Counted from the first letter of the stretch, positions 15,555 to 22,688 are shown. The stretch: DNA of 22,748 nt from an uncultured Peptococcaceae bacterium (GCA_937976375.1 CALJRU010000064.1:1-22748); one strand, 5' to 3'. Notes: generated by a model not told the origin, from the letters alone. Made by a program: numbers and translations.

Positions 15555-16905
15555 TTTTTCAGTTGGGAGCATTCCACGCCACATCATTGATCTGGCGATT
15601 CCAATGACCTTGGCGCAGCTGGTGCAGATGGCTTATAATCTCGTCGACCGCATTTATATTGGCCATTTGCCGGGGACGTCTTCCATTGCTCTCACTGGGC
15701 TGGGTCTGACCTTTCCGATTATTACCATCATCATGGCGTTTACCAATCTGTTCAGCACTGGGAGCGTGGCGCTTTATTCCATTGCCCGCGGCAAACAGGA
15801 TGAGGCCGCTGAGCGCCGTTATATGGAAAACGCTTTCTTGCTGTTGCTGCTGACATCGGTGGTGGTCATGGTGCTGTGTTTCGTCTTTATGCACCCGATT
15901 CTTTATTTGTTCGGCGCCAGTGATGAAACCTATCCATACAGTGCTGCTTATCTGCGCATCTATCTTATTGGCACACCGCTGGTCATGCTGGCGACAGGCA
16001 TGAACGGTTTTATCAACGCGCAAGGTTATGGCAAGACAGGGATGTTCACCATTCTCATTGGAGCAATCATCAACATCATTCTCGACCCTGTTTTTATTTT
16101 CGTGCTGGATTTGGGCATTTCTGGGGCAGCCATCGCCACCGTCATTTCACAGCTGTTGTCAGTGATCTGGGTCATGGCGTTTCTCACCAGCCGTCGCTCG
16201 CTGACACCGCTGCGGGTGCGTCAGGCGCGGATCGATCTGACCGCCACCAAGCAAATCACACAACTGGGCGTTGCGGGCTTTGTCATGCAGGCCACCAATG
16301 GCATTGTCCAAGTGGCAGCCAACAACATGCTCGGCATTTATGGCGGCGACATTTACATTGGCATCATGACCGTGCTGAATTCGGTGCGTGATGTGGTGTC
16401 TCTGCCGCTGCATGGTTTTACCAACGCGGCTCAGCCGGTCATCGGCTACAACTATGGTGCCCGCAAACTGGACCGTATTCGCCAGATTATCCGTTTCACC
16501 ACACCTGTCACTGTCGTGTATATGGCGCTGTGCTGGCTCATCATCTTTCTCTTGCCGCAGCCCATCATGCATGTGTTCAATTCGGATCCGGAGCTGCTCG
16601 CCAAAGGCACGCCGGCGATGCATCTCTTTTTCTTTGGCTTCTTCTTCATGGCTTTTCAGTCGGTGGGGCAGAGCACCTTCGTTGGTCTTGGTAAGTCGAA
16701 ACAAGCGACGTTCTTTTCGCTGTTTCGCAAGGTCATCATTGTGGTGCCGCTGACGATAATTTTGCCACGGATTGGCGGTCTCGGCGTTATGGGTGTGTTT
16801 CTGGCAGAGCCAATTTCCAATTTTATCGGCGGCCTTTGTTGTTATTGCACCATGCTCTGGACGGTGCGGCATCTTTCTGACAGCAAACAGCGTTCGCTGG
16901 CCTAA
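15538..16905 (+). CDS. MATE-family multidrug exporter
   Basis: A 455-residue, 12-helix exporter of the MATE family, which expels organic cations and drugs using an Na+ or H+ gradient. The N-terminal half carries IPMTLAQLVQMAYNLVDRIYIG, the usual first helix with its VDxxYIG ending; TNLFSTGSVALYSIARGK follows. The second half has LPLHGFTNAAQPVIGYNYGA, the matching motif of the repeat. The frame opens 30 codons earlier inside tetR, but AGGAGG sits 6 bases before the ATG at 15538. Substrate unknown. Control by the adjacent TetR is very likely. Confidence 0.95.
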   Translation: MSVENDFSVGSIPRHIIDLAIPMTLAQLVQMAYNLVDRIYIGHLPGTSSIALTGLGLTFPIITIIMAFTNLFSTGSVALYSIARGKQDEAAERRYMENAFLLLLLTSVVVMVLCFVFMHPILYLFGASDETYPYSAAYLRIYLIGTPLVMLATGMNGFINAQGYGKTGMFTILIGAIINIILDPVFIFVLDLGISGAAIATVISQLLSVIWVMAFLTSRRSLTPLRVRQARIDLTATKQITQLGVAGFVMQATNGIVQVAANNMLGIYGGDIYIGIMTVLNSVRDVVSLPLHGFTNAAQPVIGYNYGARKLDRIRQIIRFTTPVTVVYMALCWLIIFLLPQPIMHVFNSDPELLAKGTPAMHLFFFGFFFMAFQSVGQSTFVGLGKSKQATFFSLFRKVIIVVPLTIILPRIGGLGVMGVFLAEPISNFIGGLCCYCTMLWTVRHLSDSKQRSLA

Positions 16906-16915
16906 CATAGACAAA

Positions 16916-16955
16916 AAGCATTCGTATGGGAATTCCCAGCGAATGCTTCTTTTTT
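16916..16955 (+). terminator. Terminator of the tetR-MATE operon
   Basis: AAGCATTCG (16916-16924) pairs with CGAATGCTT (16940-16948), with an inner TGGGAATTCCCA that can extend the stem, followed by CTTTTTT. Confidence 0.9.
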
Positions 16956-16966
16956 GTGCTTACATA

Positions 16967-16996
16967 TTGACAGTCTTAGCTACTTTGCAATACAAT
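16967..16996 (+). promoter_or_regulatory. Promoter of the second PadR operon
   Basis: TTGACA (16967-16972), 18 bases, then TACAAT (16991-16996), just after the MATE terminator and 47 bases before padR. Confidence 0.8.
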
Positions 16997-17017
16997 ATAG
17001 TTAAAGAACTACTTTGC
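16980..17017. promoter_or_regulatory. Direct repeat CTACTTTGC flanking the -10, possible PadR binding site
   Basis: CTACTTTGC occurs at 16980-16988 and again at 17009-17017, 29 bases apart, on either side of the -10 box. TTGCAA follows each copy, directly or nearby. The position suits a repressor, but most PadR sites are inverted repeats, so this is tentative. Confidence 0.4.
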
Positions 17018-17043
17018 TTTGCAAGATAGCTGGAGGTGATCCC

Positions 17044-17412
17044 ATGATACCATCACAAATGCTCAAAGGTGTGCTTGAAGGCTGTGTGCTCGCCATCATC
17101 GCACAAAATGAAACCTATGGTTACGAAATTTCGCAGCAGCTGGAACACTATGGATTTGGGAAAATCACAGAAGGCACCATCTATCCTTTGCTCCTGCGTT
17201 TGGAAAAAAACGGCCGCCTGGAAGCCGTCTACCGTGCCTCCGATGTCGGCCCAAAGCGCAAATACTACCACCTCACCGACGCTGGCCGCGAAGAACTGGC
17301 CCAGTTTGTGAGTGATTTTGGCGAAATGGCCGCCGCCGTGCAGACGCTGCTGAACGACAATGATGAAGGAGGAAACGACCATGAGCAAACGGACGCGTGC
17401 GCTGAAAGATGA
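17044..17412 (+). CDS. PadR-family transcriptional regulator (second copy)
   Basis: 122 residues with the same fold as the first PadR: VLEGCVLAIIAQNETYGYEI, GTIYPLLLRLEKNGRL, KRKYYHLTDAGREEL. The ATG at 17044 follows GGAGGTGAT; an earlier in-frame start at 17014 has no such site. The last eleven or so codons (DEGGNDHEQTD) are simply the next gene's ribosome-binding region and start read in another frame, since the genes overlap by 32 bases. It leads an operon with three paralogous membrane proteins and probably represses it. Confidence 0.92.
   Translation: MIPSQMLKGVLEGCVLAIIAQNETYGYEISQQLEHYGFGKITEGTIYPLLLRLEKNGRLEAVYRASDVGPKRKYYHLTDAGREELAQFVSDFGEMAAAVQTLLNDNDEGGNDHEQTDACAER
17362..17394 (+). 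repeat. Overlap/start cassette, copy 1 (exact 33-nt direct repeat)
   Basis: Thirty-three bases, beginning GATGAAGGAGGAAACGACC and running through ATGAGCAAACGGAC, are identical to 18095-18127. The segment holds the ribosome-binding site and first codons (MSKRT) of the downstream gene and the C-terminal codons of the upstream gene. Confidence 0.95.
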
Positions 17413-18139
17413 ACTGTACGATTTATATCCAAAGCTGACGCCGACTGCGGCAGCTGCATTGGACAAGATGATTGCTTATTTAAAGCTGAAAAAAATTGGC
17501 GCTTATTATCGGCTGAGTGTACAGTGTGATATTGCACAACTGTTGTTGGAGGCAGAGGCACAGGGACGCAGCCTTGAAGACGTCTTGGGGACGGATCACC
17601 GCGCGTTTTGTGATGCGATCATTGATGCTTTGCCGCAGCCTACGCTGCGCGAGCGGCGGCTGCGGATGGGACGCGATGGTATTGGCGGGCTGGCTCTTGG
17701 CTGGGCACTGGCTTTTTTAGTGCCTGTCATCCAGATTTATTTGACCTACTCGTCGGTTCCTGGAATGTGGGAGGTTGTCAAAGAATATTATGGTGTAACG
17801 ACAAGTGTGCCGTTTACGGTGCTGCAAGTGCTTTTGCTGATGCTTTTGACCTGGGCGTGCGCGCGGATCTCTGTGACACGCAGACGCTGGCAGGCCGATG
17901 TTCAATTTTCTTTGCGTCGAAAAGTGTTGTACTATGTGGCATTTTTTGCATTATTATATGTCATAAACATAGGCAGTCGTTGGGTGCAGTTACCGGATTT
18001 TTTGACAGAGCCATTATTTATGCTGCCGCTTGTGGTGAATGTGGCGGTGCAGGTGGTGCTGGTGGGGGCCTTTTTCTGGCTGAATGAACATGTGGATGAA
18101 GGAGGAAACGACCATGAGCAAACGGACACGTATCGCTAG
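17381..18139 (+). CDS. DUF1048-like helical domain with four membrane segments, paralogue 1
   Basis: 252 residues, the longest of three tandem relatives. The N-terminal soluble helical domain (about 1-95) ends in LLLEAEAQGRSLEDVLGTDHRAFCDAIIDALP. This shares the pattern LL-A-xx-GRS-E-VLG-D-xx-FC-xx-I-ALP with its two neighbours and resembles DUF1048-type proteins, which are often encoded beside PadR genes. Four hydrophobic segments follow (roughly 100-121, 143-163, 180-197 and 211-235). The start is set by AAGGAGG ahead of ATG at 17381, inside the padR 3' end. The C-terminal tail (DEGGNDHEQTD) repeats that of PadR because it is again the next gene's start region in another frame. Function unknown; a membrane sensor or envelope role is an inference. 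The family name is by pattern only. Confidence 0.8.
   Translation: MSKRTRALKDELYDLYPKLTPTAAAALDKMIAYLKLKKIGAYYRLSVQCDIAQLLLEAEAQGRSLEDVLGTDHRAFCDAIIDALPQPTLRERRLRMGRDGIGGLALGWALAFLVPVIQIYLTYSSVPGMWEVVKEYYGVTTSVPFTVLQVLLLMLLTWACARISVTRRRWQADVQFSLRRKVLYYVAFFALLYVINIGSRWVQLPDFLTEPLFMLPLVVNVAVQVVLVGAFFWLNEHVDEGGNDHEQTDTYR
18095..18127 (+). repeat. Overlap/start cassette, copy 2 (exact 33-nt direct repeat)
   Basis: Identical over 33 bases to 17362-17394, at the junction of paralogues 1 and 2. The next base differs (A here, G there), then CGT matches again. Confidence 0.95.
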
Positions 18140-18773
18140 AAAAGAGATTAAAAAGATGGAAGCGGAACTTCATTCTGACTATGCGCAATTTATGCAGCAG
18201 ATGAAAGATTATCTTCGCTTTGCTGATGTTGGTGCTGATCAGAAAACATTGATTTACCACGATATCGTCAATATGCTGTTGGATGGCCAGGCGCGCGGGC
18301 AGTCCGTGCAGGAGATTATCGGCGATGATTACCGTGTTTTTTGCGATGAGGTGATCGCGGCGGTGCCACGTTTGTCACCAGTTCTGAAGTGGATGGCGTT
18401 GGCACAGCAATTTTTGGCGCAGCTGTTCGTTTTCCTGGCGGTTTGGATTGTTTTGGATCTGTTCAACAATTTGGCCACATGGCCGGATATTCCATTCACA
18501 GCTGGAAGAATTTGGCTTTATCTTGGTTTCATTGTCTTGGCTTGGTATATTTCGTGGAACAACGCACAGTATGCATTCAGTGACATGCCGAGGCGAGTGA
18601 TTGGCTTATATGTTGTATTATTTTGTTGCCTGATCGCGGGAGATGTGATCATCAATAGTTTTTTCGGACAGCCAATGATCGTTGTGAATATGGTTCTGTT
18701 CATTGGCGTGGTTGCGCTTGTTGGATTGGCCTGGTTACTTGTTGCTCGTATTATTGACAAAAGACAGGCTTGA
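18114..18773 (+). CDS. DUF1048-like helical domain with four membrane segments, paralogue 2
   Basis: 219 residues. It begins MSKRT like both neighbours. The soluble domain (about 1-90) ends MLLDGQARGQSVQEIIGDDY, then RVFCDEVIAAVP, matching the trio's shared motif. Four hydrophobic segments fill the rest, including LFVFLAVWIVLDLF, IWLYLGFIVLAWYISW, VIGLYVVLFCCLIAGDVII and VLFIGVVALVGLAWLLVARI. It starts inside the end of paralogue 1 (26-base overlap) behind AAGGAGG. Compared with paralogue 1 the soluble domain is better conserved than the membrane part, which has drifted a lot. Function unknown. Confidence 0.8.
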   Translation: MSKRTRIARKEIKKMEAELHSDYAQFMQQMKDYLRFADVGADQKTLIYHDIVNMLLDGQARGQSVQEIIGDDYRVFCDEVIAAVPRLSPVLKWMALAQQFLAQLFVFLAVWIVLDLFNNLATWPDIPFTAGRIWLYLGFIVLAWYISWNNAQYAFSDMPRRVIGLYVVLFCCLIAGDVIINSFFGQPMIVVNMVLFIGVVALVGLAWLLVARIIDKRQA

Positions 18774-18801
18774 AGGAGAGAATGACCATGAGTAAACGGA
18801 C
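18771..18801 (+). repeat. Diverged third copy of the start cassette
   Basis: TGAAGGAGAGAATGACCATG and the following AGTAAACGGAC match the two exact copies at about 27 of 31 positions. Here TGA is the stop of paralogue 2, so the following gene no longer overlaps it. Confidence 0.8.
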
Positions 18802-19429
18802 AAAAGAACTGCTGTGCGCCAACAATGCCTTGGATGCTCAGTTGAACAAGGACAATCAGCAGGTGATGACGAACATCGTTGTCTACATTCGCTCGGCGAA
18901 CATCAGCGAGTACGAACAGGAGCTGGTGCGGCGGGACATCACGCATATGCTCCTGGATGCCCAGTCCGAGGGGCGCACGGCGGAAGAGGTGCTGGGTGAG
19001 GATGCGCAGGCCTTTTGTGAGGCGGTGATTGCGGCGCTGCCGTCGCGCTCACAAAAAGAACGCTTGTTGGACGGTGTACGCAGTGTGCTGTTGGCGTTTG
19101 TGGTGCTTGGGGTCATTTGGCTGGCCTATGGGGTGATTGATATGGTGGGCGCGCAGAATTGGCCGTATTTGCCGCTGACCTTGGGCGATGTGATCGGACA
19201 AGTGCTGATTTTGGCAGCGGCGTTTTATATTTTTCACAGCATCTCCCGCCATGCCTTCGACGACAACTTGGGCAGGCTTTTCGTCCTGGTGTTTGTGGTG
19301 CTGGCAGCGTCTTTGCTGGCCAGCATCTATCTGACCACTTTCCTCTGCAGCGTTCACATTGCTGTTGTGGCAGGTGTGTTGGTGGTGTGCTTTCTGGCTT
19401 TCAAACTATTGGATGCGTGCGTGGATTAA
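18788..19429 (+). CDS. DUF1048-like helical domain with four membrane segments, paralogue 3
   Basis: 213 residues, starting MSKRTKELL. The soluble domain (about 1-90) ends MLLDAQSEGRTAEEVLGEDA, then QAFCEAVIAALP, the clearest form of the trio's motif. Hydrophobic segments follow (SVLLAFVVLGVIWLAYGVI, VIGQVLILAAAFYIF, LFVLVFVVLAASLLASIYL, IAVVAGVLVVCFLAFKLL). The start is 14 bases after the paralogue 2 stop, behind GAAGGAG. Last gene of the second PadR operon, followed by a strong terminator. Function unknown. Confidence 0.8.
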   Translation: MSKRTKELLCANNALDAQLNKDNQQVMTNIVVYIRSANISEYEQELVRRDITHMLLDAQSEGRTAEEVLGEDAQAFCEAVIAALPSRSQKERLLDGVRSVLLAFVVLGVIWLAYGVIDMVGAQNWPYLPLTLGDVIGQVLILAAAFYIFHSISRHAFDDNLGRLFVLVFVVLAASLLASIYLTTFLCSVHIAVVAGVLVVCFLAFKLLDACVD

Positions 19430-19436
19430 ACAGACG

Positions 19437-19468
19437 CAGCAGATTCGTGGCGAATCTGCTGTTTTTTT
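19437..19468 (+). terminator. Terminator of the second PadR operon
   Basis: An 11-bp stem CAGCAGATTCG (19437-19447) with CGAATCTGCTG (19451-19461), triloop TGG, followed by seven T. Confidence 0.93.
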
Positions 19469-19479
19469 GTGTGTAGATA

Positions 19480-19508
19480 TTGACAGCCGTATTGTACTGA
19501 CTTATACT
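19480..19508 (+). promoter_or_regulatory. Promoter of the gntR-ABC transporter operon
   Basis: TTGACA (19480-19485), exactly 17 bases, then TATACT (19503-19508). Confidence 0.85.
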
Positions 19509-19535
19509 GTACATATCAAAGCAATACAGTATAAG
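19501..19535. promoter_or_regulatory. Inverted-repeat operator, probably for the GntR regulator
   Basis: CTTATACTGTA (19501-19511) and TACAGTATAAG (19525-19535) are perfect 11-bp arms 13 bases apart. The left arm contains the -10 box, so a bound repressor would block polymerase. YtrA-type regulators typically bind such widely spaced dyads at their own promoter. Confidence 0.8.
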
Positions 19536-19546
19536 GCGGTGAATGT

Positions 19547-19921
19547 ATGCAGATATCGGTCAGCAACAAGGCGAGTCGTCCGCTCTATGAACAGATTGTG
19601 ACCCAGATCAAGGCACAGATTATGAGCGGCGAGCTGCAGGCCGGCGAGGCGCTGCCATCCATCCGGTCTTTGGCAAAGTCGCTGCACATCAGTGTGCTGA
19701 CGGTGCAAAAAGCCTATGACGCGCTGCAACAGGATGGTTTCATTGAGACAACAGCGGGCAAAGGCTGTTATGTGTCGGCGCAGAACCAGGATTTTTATTT
19801 GGAAGAACAACAGAAACGCATTGAAGAACATTTTACAGCGGCCATCGAGATTGCCCGTGAAAGCGGCATCGACCTCGATCATTTGACAGGCCTTTTGACA
19901 TTGCTCTATGAGGAGGATTGA
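19547..19921 (+). CDS. GntR-family regulator, YtrA subfamily
   Basis: 124 residues. It has the GntR winged helix at the N-terminus: PLYEQIVTQIKAQIMSGELQ, ALPSIRSLAKSLHISVLTVQ, AYDALQQDGFIETTAGKG. Only a short helical tail of about 50 residues follows, which is the size and layout of the YtrA subfamily that controls ABC transporter operons. The start follows AAGGCGGTGA. The ATPase gene begins 2 bases after the stop, so all three genes form one unit autoregulated through the 19501-19535 dyad. Confidence 0.93.
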   Translation: MQISVSNKASRPLYEQIVTQIKAQIMSGELQAGEALPSIRSLAKSLHISVLTVQKAYDALQQDGFIETTAGKGCYVSAQNQDFYLEEQQKRIEEHFTAAIEIARESGIDLDHLTGLLTLLYEED

Positions 19922-19923
19922 CC

Positions 19924-20772
19924 ATGACGAATGCATTGACGATTTCAGATGTGACCAAGACGTATCCGGGCTTTAAGTTGGATCATGTGTCGTTTACAGT
20001 GCCGGAAGGCACCATCGTTGGCCTCATTGGTGAAAATGGTGCGGGAAAGAGCACCATCATCAATGCTTCAATGGGCCTGATCGCCAAGGACGAAGGGCGC
20101 ATTGTGGTGCTGGGCGACGAAGCTTTGGCCAATGCCACCAAGGAACAGATCGGCGTGGTCTTTGACGGCAGCAATTTTCCGGAGATGTTGACGCCACGCG
20201 CAATCGGCCACATCATGGCGAATATTTATCAGCATTGGGACGACGCCTTGTTTGAACAGTTGCTGGCGCAGTTTGGCCTGCCTCAGAAAAAATTGAAGCA
20301 GTTTTCAAAAGGGATGAAAATGAAATTTGCCATTGCGGTGGCGCTCAGTCATCATCCGAAGCTTCTCGTTCTCGATGAAGCGACCAGCGGACTGGACCCT
20401 GTGGTGCGCGACGATATTTTGGACATGCTGCTGGATTTTGTGCAGGAAGAAGACCACAGCGTCCTCGTCAGCTCACACATCACCAGCGATTTGGAAAAGA
20501 TTGCTGATTATATCGTTTTTCTTCACGAGGGACGCGTGGCGTTTATGGAGCCAAAGGATGAACTGCTGGAACAGTATGGCATTCTGCAGTGCAGCGATGC
20601 GCAGCATGCAGCACTGGATCCGGCAGACTGCCTGCGCAGCCGCAAGATGGATTACGAATGGCAGGTGTTGGTGGCGGACCGCGAAGCGGCAGCGCGGAAA
20701 TATCCAAAGGCCATGGTAACGCCGGCAACAATTGATGAAATTATGCTCCTGTATGTAAAGGGGGAGAACTAA
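19924..20772 (+). CDS. ABC transporter ATP-binding protein
   Basis: 282 residues. Walker A GENGAGKST (about 36-44), signature FSKGMKMK, Walker B LLVLDEATSGLDP and H-loop SSHITSDLEKI are all present, so it should hydrolyse ATP. The C-terminal 70 or so residues resemble the extension seen in exporter ATPases of the drug/bacteriocin-resistance type. The frame extends to a TTG at 19918, but AGGAGG with 7 bases to the ATG decides for 19924. It pairs with the permease just downstream. Substrate unknown; relatives under YtrA-type control often respond to cell-wall-acting antibiotics, but that is only analogy. Confidence 0.95.
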   Translation: MTNALTISDVTKTYPGFKLDHVSFTVPEGTIVGLIGENGAGKSTIINASMGLIAKDEGRIVVLGDEALANATKEQIGVVFDGSNFPEMLTPRAIGHIMANIYQHWDDALFEQLLAQFGLPQKKLKQFSKGMKMKFAIAVALSHHPKLLVLDEATSGLDPVVRDDILDMLLDFVQEEDHSVLVSSHITSDLEKIADYIVFLHEGRVAFMEPKDELLEQYGILQCSDAQHAALDPADCLRSRKMDYEWQVLVADREAAARKYPKAMVTPATIDEIMLLYVKGEN

Positions 20773-20773
20773 G

Positions 20774-21388
20774 ATGAAAGGCTTGCTTTTGAAAGACTTT
20801 TACCTGGTGCGTGCTGGTCTGGCATTGATTCTTATTACCTACGCCATCATTGGTGCCGGTATGTCTGTGATTGTGACGCCGTGGGTTGTGGTGCTTATTG
20901 GCGCAGTGATGTTCGGCATCATGAGTGCCACCACCATCAGCACCGACAAGCACAGCGGCTGGCGCAAACTGTCGGCCACCTTGCCAGTTTCAAAAAAGGC
21001 GGTCGTTGACAGCAAATATTTGCTCTATGTATTGTTCAGTGTACTGGGCTTTGTGGTTGGCATTGTCATCAGTTGGATCATTGTGACGATCAGACCAGAC
21101 ACGGCAGTGGCCACAGAGATGGTGCAGCTGTATCTCAGCCTTGCCGTGACCATGGCGTTTTTCAGCGGCGGTGTGATGATCCCGAGCTATTACCTTTTCA
21201 GCGATGAAAAAGCAATGGTCAGCATGATGCTTTCCTATCCGCTGATGACCGGCATTTTTATTGCAGTAGCGCGCGTGACAGACGATCGTCAGCTCACAAC
21301 AACCGTGCTTTTGGTGTTTAGCCTGGCATTTTTTGTGTTGTCATGGCTGATCGCACGCACGCGGATCGCAGCACGGGATGTTTTATGA
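20774..21388 (+). CDS. ABC-2 type transporter permease
   Basis: 204 residues, about six hydrophobic helices, beginning MKGLLLKDFYLVRAGLALIL, a typical start of the ABC2_membrane_5-like permeases. The segment TDKHSGWRKLSATLPVSKKA between helices is the conserved cytoplasmic loop (...W...LPVSK...) that contacts the ATPase. It starts one base after the ATPase stop, behind GGGGGAG. A homodimer with two ATPase subunits is the expected assembly. Confidence 0.93.
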   Translation: MKGLLLKDFYLVRAGLALILITYAIIGAGMSVIVTPWVVVLIGAVMFGIMSATTISTDKHSGWRKLSATLPVSKKAVVDSKYLLYVLFSVLGFVVGIVISWIIVTIRPDTAVATEMVQLYLSLAVTMAFFSGGVMIPSYYLFSDEKAMVSMMLSYPLMTGIFIAVARVTDDRQLTTTVLLVFSLAFFVLSWLIARTRIAARDVL

Positions 21389-21396
21389 TGACAGTC

Positions 21397-21431
21397 AAAA
21401 CGGCAGTTTCTTTGCAAGCTGCCGTTTTTTT
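21397..21431 (+). terminator. Terminator of the gntR-ABC operon
   Basis: AAAACGGCAG (21397-21406) pairs with CTGCCGTTTT (21419-21428), followed by more T (to 21431). Confidence 0.9.
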
Positions 21432-21439
21432 GTGCGCTG

Positions 21440-21448
21440 TGGTACAAT
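21440..21448 (+). promoter_or_regulatory. Candidate extended -10 promoter of the GNAT gene
   Basis: TGGTACAAT is an extended -10 (TG-N-TACAAT), 18 bases before the start codon. No good -35 is visible, as the preceding DNA is the terminator T-tract. Confidence 0.5.
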
Positions 21449-21466
21449 GGCAGTCAGGGAGGGAGT

Positions 21467-22051
21467 ATGATGGTGGAGATTCGTTCGCTGCGTCGACGCG
21501 ATGCGGCCAAGGCGGTCCGCTTTGCGATCAAAGGCATGCATTTCTGGCTGAAGGAGCGCTGCCGTGCGACGCAGGTGCTGGCAGCATATGAAGATGGATG
21601 TTTCGCTGGGGTGCTTCTGGCGGAAGTGTATGGCGAAACGGTGCAAAAACGTTCTTGGCTGGCGCGGAGCTATGTAGCGCTGGCGGAGGCGGTCATGGCG
21701 TTGTTTTTCAAAGGCGGGCCGGATCTGTATGAGCGGACGGCGGCCGAACTTGATCGGCGTTATCGTCAAAGGGTGCGCCCCGACGGAGAGATTCTCTTTC
21801 TTGCGGTCGATCCTGCTTTTCAGGGGCGGGGTGTTGGGTCGGCGTTATTGTTGGCGCTGGCGGCGGCAGAACCTGGGAAAACCTTTTTCCTGCAGACCGA
21901 CAATGCCTGTACCTACCAGTTTTATGACCATCGCGGTTTTGTGCGTGCTGAGGAAGCGTCGATTGTATTGGAAATGCCAAAAGGACGCATTCCACTGGAT
22001 TGCTTCCTTTACAGCAAAACGTTTGATACTGTTCAAGATATGATGCGTTGA
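21467..22051 (+). CDS. GNAT-family N-acetyltransferase
   Basis: 194 residues. The acetyl-CoA-binding motif A is clear in LFLAVDPAFQGRGVGSALLL (about 109-128), followed by NACTYQFYDHRGFVRA (motif B). The N-terminal part has EIRSLRRRDAAKAVRFA, and the middle (about 50-100) holds an insertion-like helical region with VALAEAVMALFF. Substrate cannot be told from sequence. Two adjacent ATG codons (21467 and 21470) share GGGAGGGAG; the second has the better spacing, so the protein may be one residue shorter. It is a single gene with its own terminator. Confidence 0.9.
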   Translation: MMVEIRSLRRRDAAKAVRFAIKGMHFWLKERCRATQVLAAYEDGCFAGVLLAEVYGETVQKRSWLARSYVALAEAVMALFFKGGPDLYERTAAELDRRYRQRVRPDGEILFLAVDPAFQGRGVGSALLLALAAAEPGKTFFLQTDNACTYQFYDHRGFVRAEEASIVLEMPKGRIPLDCFLYSKTFDTVQDMMR

Positions 22052-22099
22052 ACAGTGAAAAATGATGAAAGACGGCGCATGTGATAATGCAAACTATTA

Positions 22100-22131
22100 A
22101 AAAATCAGGGGAAAGGCTACCCCTGATTTTT
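22100..22131 (+). terminator. Terminator of the GNAT gene
   Basis: AAAATCAGGGG (22101-22111) pairs with CCCCTGATTTT (22120-22130), with one further A-T pair at the base, followed by T-rich DNA. Confidence 0.9.
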
Positions 22132-22132
22132 A

Positions 22133-22162
22133 TTGTATAAATGTGAAAAAATTTGTTACAAT
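22133..22162 (+). promoter_or_regulatory. Promoter of the small membrane-anchored protein gene
   Basis: TTGTAT (22133-22138), 18 bases, then TACAAT (22157-22162), which is preceded by TGT to give an extended -10. Confidence 0.6.
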
Positions 22163-22179
22163 ATTCATAATGAGGAGAT

Positions 22180-22205
22180 GTTTTGTCGTCGGGGGATGAC
22201 AAAAC
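22180..22205 (+). promoter_or_regulatory. Leader hairpin with a GGGG loop
   Basis: GTTTTGTCGTC (22180-22190) pairs with GATGACAAAAC (22195-22205), 11 bp with one G-U pair, closing a GGGG tetraloop. There is no T-tract after it, so it is not a terminator. It lies in the 5' leader, 25 bases before the start codon at 22231. Confidence 0.55.
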
Positions 22206-22230
22206 GCTTCGGATCGGGGAGGAAAATGAT

Positions 22231-22617
22231 ATGAATCGTAAAAGGATCATTCTGATTGTGCTTACAGTGGTGGTGATCCTGTATGCTATGTGGAGCGTCA
22301 TGGGTGTGGTGGCATCGTTTGGTGCCAGCATGAATTTCAGCGACATGGAAAAGAAGGTCGCCGATTCCTGGCATGCAGATTACACATGTTTTCAAGGTTC
22401 TTGTGACAATGAGCTGCGTGGCGATGGGGATACGCTGCACATTGGTGTAGACACCGAGGACGGCGCTTTGACGGTACAAGTACATTCTTTAGAAGGCGAT
22501 ACACTTTACAGCAAGAACTTTACGACCGACGGGCATGCCACCGTAGATGTGCCAGAATGTGTGACTGTGAGTGTAAAAGCAGTTGATCACGAAGGCGGCT
22601 TTGACATCAGCTATTAA
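22231..22617 (+). CDS. Small membrane-anchored extracytoplasmic protein of unknown function
   Basis: 128 residues. An N-terminal MNRKRI followed by a hydrophobic helix (about 6-32, ILIVLTVVVILYAMWSVMGVV) anchors or exports it. The remaining 95 or so residues are acidic and read as a small beta domain (TLHIGVDTEDGALTVQVHSL, ATVDVPECVTVSVKAVD), with two close cysteines in TCFQGSC that could form a disulfide. There is no lipobox. An upstream in-frame ATG at 22183 lies within the leader hairpin; GGGGAGG with 8 bases to the ATG at 22231 decides the start. I do not recognise the family. The IS-like terminus begins only 35 bases after the stop. Confidence 0.78.
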   Translation: MNRKRIILIVLTVVVILYAMWSVMGVVASFGASMNFSDMEKKVADSWHADYTCFQGSCDNELRGDGDTLHIGVDTEDGALTVQVHSLEGDTLYSKNFTTDGHATVDVPECVTVSVKAVDHEGGFDISY

Positions 22618-22688
22618 AAACAGTAGTGCTTGAAATAGGACCTGGCGGTGTATGAACAGGTCCAATAAAAACGGACAATAGACAAAAC

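Noticed and set aside
16159..16914. 251-codon minus-strand frame
   Set aside because: It is antisense to the MATE exporter; His/Arg-rich translation of reversed membrane codons.
22638..22663. Inverted repeat GGACCTG/CAGGTCC as a terminator for the gene at 22231
   Set aside because: The second arm lies inside the IS-like terminal repeat and no T-tract follows, so I treat the 7-bp pairing as chance.
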